Source of the DNA: Streptomyces zinciresistens K42
GTDB taxonomy: Bacteria; Actinomycetota; Actinomycetes; Streptomycetales; Streptomycetaceae
Reading direction: 5' to 3'
Length of the DNA: 44,696 nucleotides
Assembly: GCF_000225525.1 (NCBI RefSeq)
Contig: NZ_AGBF01000042.1
Coordinates: forward strand, 1-44,696
Every line of letters starts with the position of its first letter. Positions within the stretch are counted from its first letter, which is position 1. The notes under the pieces are model-generated. The model did no database searches, had not been told where the DNA came from, and saw only the letters and a list, made by a program, of their open reading frames with translations. Below, piece after piece: positions 40,346 to 44,696 of this stretch. Made by a program: the position numbers and the translations under genes.

Positions 40346-41326
40346 ATGGTGTTCAGACGACTGCTCGGCTCACTCGGCGTGGGCGGCCCCACGGTCGACA
40401 CGGTCCTCGACGAGGGGGCCGTCCGGCCCGGCGGCACCCTGGCCGGGCAGGTGCGCCTCAGAGGCGGCGGCGCCGGCTTCGACGTCGAGCACGTCACGCT
40501 GGAGCTGGTGGCCCGGGTGGAGGCGGAGCACGGGGAGGGCGAGAGCGAGGGCCTCGTCGCCTTCGGCCGGTTCACGGTCGGCGGCGGCTTCCGGCTCGGC
40601 GGGGACGAGGAGCGGTCGGTGCCGTTCGCCGTGCCGCTGCCCTGGGAGACACCGGTCACCGAGCTGTACGGCCAGCCGCTGGGGATCGTCCTCGGCGTGC
40701 GCACGGGGCTGTCGGTGGCGGGCGCCCGGGACAGCGGCGACCTCGATCCGCTGACCGTCCGCCCGCTGCCCGCGCAGGAGGCGGTGCTGGAGGCCCTGGG
40801 ACAGCTCGGGTTCGGCTTCCGGTCCGCCGATCTGGAGTACGGGCGCATCGGCGGCACCGGGCAGCAGCTGCCCTTCTACCAGGAGATCGAGATCACCCCG
40901 TCGCCGCGGTACGCGCACCAGGTGAACGAGATCGAGGTGACCTTCCTCGCGGGCCCGGCCGGGCTGGAGGTGGTCCTGGAGGCCGACAAGCGCGGGGGCC
41001 CGCTCTCCGGCGGGCACGACGCGCTCACCCGCGTCACGGTCGGCCACCACGACACGCGCGACTGGAACACCGAGGTGGACGGCTGGATCCGGCAGCTGGT
41101 CGAGCACCGGGAGGCGTACGGCTCCCACGGCGCCCACTACGACGAGCGTCACGGGGACGGCCGCTCCGGCCCCGGCGTCGGCACGGCGGCCGTCGCCGGG
41201 GCGGCCGGACTCGCGGTCGGCGTCGCGGGCGGCCTGGTCGCGGCCGAGGTCGTGGACGAGGTCGGCGACTTCTTCGAGGGCGAGGACGAAGGCGACGCGG
41301 CCGAGTCAGGCGACGACGAGGGCTGA
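40346..41326 (+). CDS. spo0M: Spo0M-like sporulation protein
   Basis: The 326-aa protein begins MVFRRLLGSLGVGGPTVDTV and has the arrestin-like beta-sandwich of the SpoOM family (GFDVEHVTLELVARVEAEHG, RSVPFAVPLPWETPVT, FYQEIEITPSP). A glycine/alanine-rich segment and an acidic tail (DFFEGEDEGDAAESGDDEG) close the protein. In Bacillus, Spo0M affects sporulation and cytoskeletal behaviour. The ATG at 40346 has AAGGAG about 11 bases upstream. It is a single gene, divergent from the CBS pair. Confidence 0.9.
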   Translation: MVFRRLLGSLGVGGPTVDTVLDEGAVRPGGTLAGQVRLRGGGAGFDVEHVTLELVARVEAEHGEGESEGLVAFGRFTVGGGFRLGGDEERSVPFAVPLPWETPVTELYGQPLGIVLGVRTGLSVAGARDSGDLDPLTVRPLPAQEAVLEALGQLGFGFRSADLEYGRIGGTGQQLPFYQEIEITPSPRYAHQVNEIEVTFLAGPAGLEVVLEADKRGGPLSGGHDALTRVTVGHHDTRDWNTEVDGWIRQLVEHREAYGSHGAHYDERHGDGRSGPGVGTAAVAGAAGLAVGVAGGLVAAEVVDEVGDFFEGEDEGDAAESGDDEG

Positions 41327-41351
41327 GCCGGGGCCGGATGCGGCGGACACG

Positions 41352-41392
41352 CCGGATACTCCGGATACTCCGGATACTCCGGATACTCCGGA
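41352..41392 (+). repeat. 9-bp tandem repeat CCGGATACT, four and a half copies
   Basis: Four exact copies (41352-41387) plus CCGGA lie between the convergent spo0M and LCP genes. This is simple tandem slippage in non-coding DNA. Confidence 0.95.
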
Positions 41393-41525
41393 CGCGGGCG
41401 GCCCGTGACGGGGCCGCCGCGTAGGGGACACCCGCCGCGCCCGGCCCCGCCCGGCACCCCCGGGCAACGGCCGCCACCGGGCAACGGCCCCGGCGGCGTA
41501 CGCCCCGGTGCCGGTGCACGGCCTC

Positions 41526-42908
41526 TCAGCGGATGTCGTCGAGGGCGAGGTTCTTGCCGACGACCAGGGTGATCACGCCGGGCGGGGCGTCCTGCGCCGC
41601 CGCGGGCCTGACCCCGCGCAGCCGCCCGGCCAGCGCCGCGGCCTGCCGCTCCAGTCCCGCCGGGTAGGTCACCTTCGTGGCGGCGAGCTCGGGGGCGTTG
41701 TCCGTCCCGGTGACCGCGACGCCGTCGGCGCGCAGCCGCTCGGCCACGGCGGCGGCCCTGCCCTGCACCCCGGTGCCGTTGAGGACCCGCACGCGCACGC
41801 TGGAGGCGTACACCGGCTGCTTCGCGGAGCTCTCCAGCTCCTTCTTGTCCACCTCGCGGTCCTTGGCCAGCGCGGTGAACAGGTCGGCGGCCTGCGGGTA
41901 CTGCCAGACCACGTTGGCCCGGTCGGTCGCCACGTCGGCCTCGCGCGGGTAGTTGGGGACCGTGAGGAACGTCAGCCGGTCGCTCGGGATGCCCTTGAGC
42001 ATCGACGCCAGCCCGTACAGCGGCTTGACGCCGGCCAGCTTCGGGTCGGTGGTCAGCGACTTGGTGGCCGACTGCAGGAAGCCGTAGAGGGAGTTGGGGC
42101 TGGTCAGCCGGTCCTGCGCCTTCTTGACCAGCGCGTCCATGAACTCCTGCTGGCGGCCGATGCGCCCGATGTCGGAGCCGTCGCCGACGCCGTAGCGCAC
42201 CCGGACGTAGCCGAGCGCCTTGTCGCCAGCGACCGTCTGGCAGCCGGGCCGCAGGTCCAGCCTGGCCTTCTTGGACCGGATCGCCTGCTTCGGGCAGACC
42301 TCGATGCCGCCGAGGGCGTCGACCATGCCCTTGAAGCCCTGGAAGTCCACCGACATGAAGTTGTCGACGCGCAGGCCCGTGTTGGCCTCGACGGTCTTGA
42401 TCGAGCAGGCGGCGGCGCTGGAGACCTCGCCGCCGCTGCCGCCGATCGCGAACGCCTGGTTGATCTTGAAGCTGTGCGGCGCCGAGGTGCTGCCGTCGCC
42501 CTTGTCGCAGGCCGGTATGTCCACCCAGGAGTCCCGCGGGAACGACACCACGGTCGCCCACTTCCGGTTCGCGGGCACGTGCAGCAGCATCAGCGTGTCC
42601 GACTGCATGGTGGTCAGGTCCTTGCCGTACCCGGCGTTGGCGCCGGCGCGGCTGTCGGAACCGACGATCAGTATGTTCTTGGACCCCGGGCTGAGGTTGA
42701 CCGGCCGTCCGCCGCCGATCTTGTCGTCGACGTCGGCGGACTTGATGTTGCCGTTGAGGTCCTGGTAGACCCAGGCGCCCACGCCGCCCGCCCCGAGGAC
42801 GACCACCGACGTCACCGCCGCGCTCCACATCAGGATCCGTCCCCGCCGGGTCAGCCGGGTCCTCCCCCGGCCGGCCGCCGCGGCACGGCGCCTTCGCTGA
42901 CCGCTCAC
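41526..42908 (-). CDS. LytR-CpsA-Psr (LCP) family cell-wall ligase
   Basis: The 460-aa protein has a basic N-terminus, one membrane anchor (ILMWSAAVTSVVVLGAGGVG, about 26-45) and an extracellular LCP domain (ILIVGSDSRAG, MQSDTLMLLHVPA, SFPRDSWVDIP, VDALGGIEVCP, RVRYGVGDGSDIGRIGRQQE). The C-terminal LytR_C domain contains VRVLNGTGVQGRAAAVAERL. LCP enzymes attach teichoic acid or other glycopolymers to peptidoglycan. The catalytic Asp and Arg pairs are present. GTG start at 42908 with GGAGG about 8 bases before it. Confidence 0.93.
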   Translation of the reverse strand: MSGQRRRRAAAAGRGRTRLTRRGRILMWSAAVTSVVVLGAGGVGAWVYQDLNGNIKSADVDDKIGGGRPVNLSPGSKNILIVGSDSRAGANAGYGKDLTTMQSDTLMLLHVPANRKWATVVSFPRDSWVDIPACDKGDGSTSAPHSFKINQAFAIGGSGGEVSSAAACSIKTVEANTGLRVDNFMSVDFQGFKGMVDALGGIEVCPKQAIRSKKARLDLRPGCQTVAGDKALGYVRVRYGVGDGSDIGRIGRQQEFMDALVKKAQDRLTSPNSLYGFLQSATKSLTTDPKLAGVKPLYGLASMLKGIPSDRLTFLTVPNYPREADVATDRANVVWQYPQAADLFTALAKDREVDKKELESSAKQPVYASSVRVRVLNGTGVQGRAAAVAERLRADGVAVTGTDNAPELAATKVTYPAGLERQAAALAGRLRGVRPAAAQDAPPGVITLVVGKNLALDDIR

Positions 42909-43034
42909 CTGTCGTTCCTCCCCCTCACGCGCTGAACCCTACCCGTCCGTTCCCGGCCGGCCGCCGCCGCGGTCGGCCCACCCTGGACAGACGGTGATCC
43001 GCGCCCCGTTCGTTGCGTGCCGGCGCCGGTTGTC

Positions 43035-43967
43035 TCAGAGGGGCGTCGCCGCGTACAGGATCAGGACCATGGTCACCGCGGAGTTCGCGGACGACATCGC
43101 CGACGCCGCCGTCCCCGCGGCGGCGCACCAGGCCGCCAGGCCCACCGAGGTGAACAGCGACGGCCAGCACCGTACGGCGGGGGCGGGGCCGAGCAGGGCC
43201 GCCACCCGCCGGGGCACCGGGCCCGGCGCCGCGAACCCGGCCAGCGTGGCGGCCGGGGTGCCGCGGGAGACCAGCGCCGCCTTGCCGATCGCGGAGGCGA
43301 CCGTACGGCGGCTGCCGACCCGCTGGGCCGCCTCCTCGTCCGCCCAGCGCTCCGCGGTGTAGACGACGGCGGTCCGCAGCGGACGCAGGAACGGGTTGGC
43401 GCGCGCGGCGAGTTGCACGGCGAGCAGGAACCGGTGGTGCCCGGCGGCCAGATGGGCCCGCTCATGGGCGAACAGGGCCCGCCGCTCGGCCGGTTCGAGA
43501 TGTTCCAGGAGCCCGGTGGTCACCACCACCCGGTCGCGCTGGCGGCCCGGCAGCGCGTAGGCGTACGGCGCCGCCTCGGGGAGGACCGCCACCCCGGTGG
43601 CCGGCAGTCCGGCCAGCGCGCGGTGGGCGCGGCGGCGCACCCTGCCGTGCCGCCACAGGGCGCGGGCGCAGGCCGCGAGCACCGCGCCCAGGGCGGGGAT
43701 CGCCGCCTTGCCGACGATCTCGTCGTAGGGGACCGCGGCGCGCACCTCGGGGTCCGACCAGCCGTCGGGCAGCGGGTTGCCGGGGAGCTGGGCGGTGCCG
43801 ACCACCATGACCAGGGCCAGGCACAGGGTGGAGCACGCGGCCATCACCGTGGCCACGCCGGTCAGCAGCCGGGTGGCGGTGCGGGGGTGCAGATGCTGCT
43901 CGGCCAGGCGCGCGATCGGCCATGCCGTGAGCGGCAGGACGAGCGGCAGGAAGACGAAGAACCCCAT
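43035..43967 (-). CDS. M56-family membrane metallopeptidase (BlaR1-like)
   Basis: The 310-aa protein has several membrane helices (FVFLPLVLPLTAWPIARL at the start, GVATVMAACSTLCLALVMVV next) and the zinc motif ALFAHERAHLAAGHHRFL with HERAH (about 165-170). This is the M56 peptidase that, with BlaI-type repressors, forms antibiotic- or stress-responsive switches by cleaving the repressor. It lacks the penicillin-binding sensor domain of true BlaR1. The ATG at 43967 is 7 bases after the BlaI-like gene stop, so the two form an operon. Confidence 0.92.
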   Translation of the reverse strand: MGFFVFLPLVLPLTAWPIARLAEQHLHPRTATRLLTGVATVMAACSTLCLALVMVVGTAQLPGNPLPDGWSDPEVRAAVPYDEIVGKAAIPALGAVLAACARALWRHGRVRRRAHRALAGLPATGVAVLPEAAPYAYALPGRQRDRVVVTTGLLEHLEPAERRALFAHERAHLAAGHHRFLLAVQLAARANPFLRPLRTAVVYTAERWADEEAAQRVGSRRTVASAIGKAALVSRGTPAATLAGFAAPGPVPRRVAALLGPAPAVRCWPSLFTSVGLAAWCAAAGTAASAMSSANSAVTMVLILYAATPL

Positions 43968-43973
43968 GCGGCG

Positions 43974-44357
43974 TCAGTCTTCACCGCGGGACTGGTCGAG
44001 CAGCTCGCGCAGCAGCCGCTCGTCGTCGGGTCCGAGACCGGTGACGAAGCTGGCGAGCACGGCCTCCCGGTCGCTCTCGGCGTCGAGCACCCGGCGCATC
44101 CGGTGCGCGGCGAGGCCCGCCTGGTCGGAGTCCGGGGTCCACGCGAAGGACCGCCCGGCGCGCTCCCGGGTCACCGCGCCCTTGGCCAGCAGCCGGGTCA
44201 GGATCGTGATCACCGTGGTGTACGCGAGGCCGCCGCCGAGCCGTTCCTGCACCCAGCCGGCCGTCGCGGGGCCGTCGGCCTCCCGCAGCGCCCGGAGGAC
44301 CAGCGCCTCCAGCTCGCCCTGCCCCCGGCGCCGCGCGCGCTGCCGGTGCTCCGTCAT
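43974..44357 (-). CDS. BlaI/MecI/CopY-family transcriptional repressor
   Basis: The 127-aa protein has a winged-helix N-terminus (GQGELEALVLRALREADGPA, then YTTVITILTRLLAKGAVTRER, about 15-60) and a dimerising helical C-terminus (FVTGLGPDDERLLRELLDQ). Such repressors bind TACA-n4-TGTA sites and are removed by proteolysis or metal. It starts at the ATG at 44357 (GGGAG about 8 bases upstream), with a matching operator about 100 bases upstream at 44457. It is transcribed with the M56 peptidase. Confidence 0.94.
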   Translation of the reverse strand: MTEHRQRARRRGQGELEALVLRALREADGPATAGWVQERLGGGLAYTTVITILTRLLAKGAVTRERAGRSFAWTPDSDQAGLAAHRMRRVLDAESDREAVLASFVTGLGPDDERLLRELLDQSRGED

Positions 44358-44456
44358 GCCCTGTCTCCCTGTCGCACATCCGCGCGTCACACCCGGTGTG
44401 CCGGGCGCTGGATCGAGCGGTCCATCGTAAGGAAAGCAGACGCCGCCTCCCCAGTG

Positions 44457-44476
44457 AATCTACACTCCTGTAGATT
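44457..44476. promoter_or_regulatory. BlaI-type operator
   Basis: AATCTACA-CTCC-TGTAGATT is a perfect 8-base dyad around the TACA-n4-TGTA core recognised by BlaI/MecI repressors. It lies between the divergent repressor and tatA genes, so it may control one or both. Confidence 0.85.
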
Positions 44477-44538
44477 CCAGGCGGCACGGCCGGCCGCGGT
44501 GGGCCGGCCGCCCGGCCCACCAGGAGGACAGGACCGAC

Positions 44539-44696
44539 ATGTTCGGACTCAGCGAGCTCGCGATCATCCTCGTCGTCGTCATCGCCGTCCTGTGTGTGAA
44601 GAAGCTGCCCGAGCTGACCCGTACGGCGGGCCGGTCGGCGCGCATCCTGAAGGCCGAGGCGCGGGCGGCGCGGGACGGCGGCACAGCGGACGACGG
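44539..44696 (+). CDS. tatA: Twin-arginine translocase subunit TatA/E, N-terminal part
   Basis: The open frame starts MFGLSELAIILVVVIAVLCV, then KKLPELTRTAGRSARILKAE, and is cut by the window end. This is the short membrane helix plus amphipathic helix of TatA-type proteins, which form the pore for folded, twin-arginine-signalled proteins. AGGAGG about 11 bases upstream. The usual GP(K/R)KLP motif is replaced by CVKKLPE, a common variation. It could be TatB or TatE, and the missing C-terminus would decide. Confidence 0.85.
   Translation, partial: MFGLSELAIILVVVIAVLCVKKLPELTRTAGRSARILKAEARAARDGGTADD

Noticed and set aside
41149..42828. 559-aa minus-strand frame
   Set aside because: It is an alternative frame of the LCP gene and part of spo0M, with Arg/Gly-rich low-complexity sequence. 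The LCP frame has clear domains.

Overview
The window is high-GC actinobacterial DNA, almost certainly from a Streptomyces chromosome. The evidence is a strong G/C bias at third codon positions, XRE (DUF5753)-DUF397 and single-domain ATPase regulators, a spo0M homologue, and an LCP cell-wall ligase. Positions 1 to about 33.8 kb look like an accessory, integrated region. Positions 34 to 44.7 kb look like ordinary chromosome.

Layout. (1) 1-4.3 kb is a transposon graveyard: an IS21 istA fragment, a truncated endonuclease VII gene, an IS256-type element interrupted by a complete IS4-family element (10-bp target duplication visible), and the tail of a serine hydrolase gene. (2) 4.4-27.0 kb is a dense, mostly minus-strand defence island. 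It opens with a modification-dependent-type restriction enzyme (plus strand). Next comes a five-gene overlapping operon: Z1 ATPase, PD-(D/E)XK nuclease (DUF4420-like), MORC-like GHKL ATPase, an unknown 300-aa protein and a DUF6339 protein. A divergent pair follows, a C5-cytosine methyltransferase and a Vsr-type nuclease, plus a small AbrB-like protein. The island ends with a four-gene overlapping operon: a 1571-aa GHKL (sacsin-like)-SF2 helicase fusion, a NERD nuclease-helicase, and DrmA and DrmB of the DISARM family. (3) 27.1-33.8 kb lies between two identical 45-bp copies of the 3' half of a tRNA-Pro(CGG) gene, which are att-type sites. It carries an unusual nested inverted repeat, an AT-richer three-gene cassette (TIGR04255-like protein, HTH protein, unknown), an IS5-family insertion and a TerD-vWA protein. 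(4) 34.1-44.7 kb holds a phosphorothioate-dependent-type HNH restriction gene, regulatory genes, two CNNM/CBS transporters, spo0M, an LCP protein, an M56 peptidase-BlaI pair with a clear BlaI operator, and the start of tatA.

How the genes may work together. The defence block looks like two known gene sets, the MORC/Z1 restriction-type module and DISARM drmAB, arranged around one cytosine methyltransferase. No DISARM drmC (PLD) gene is present. Two extra large ATPase/nuclease genes are translationally coupled upstream of drmAB. This composite is the best candidate for an under-described system. The TIGR04255-HTH-unknown cassette is a second, smaller candidate. The two att copies suggest tandem integration at tRNA-Pro, with the intact tRNA 5' half lying to the left of the window.
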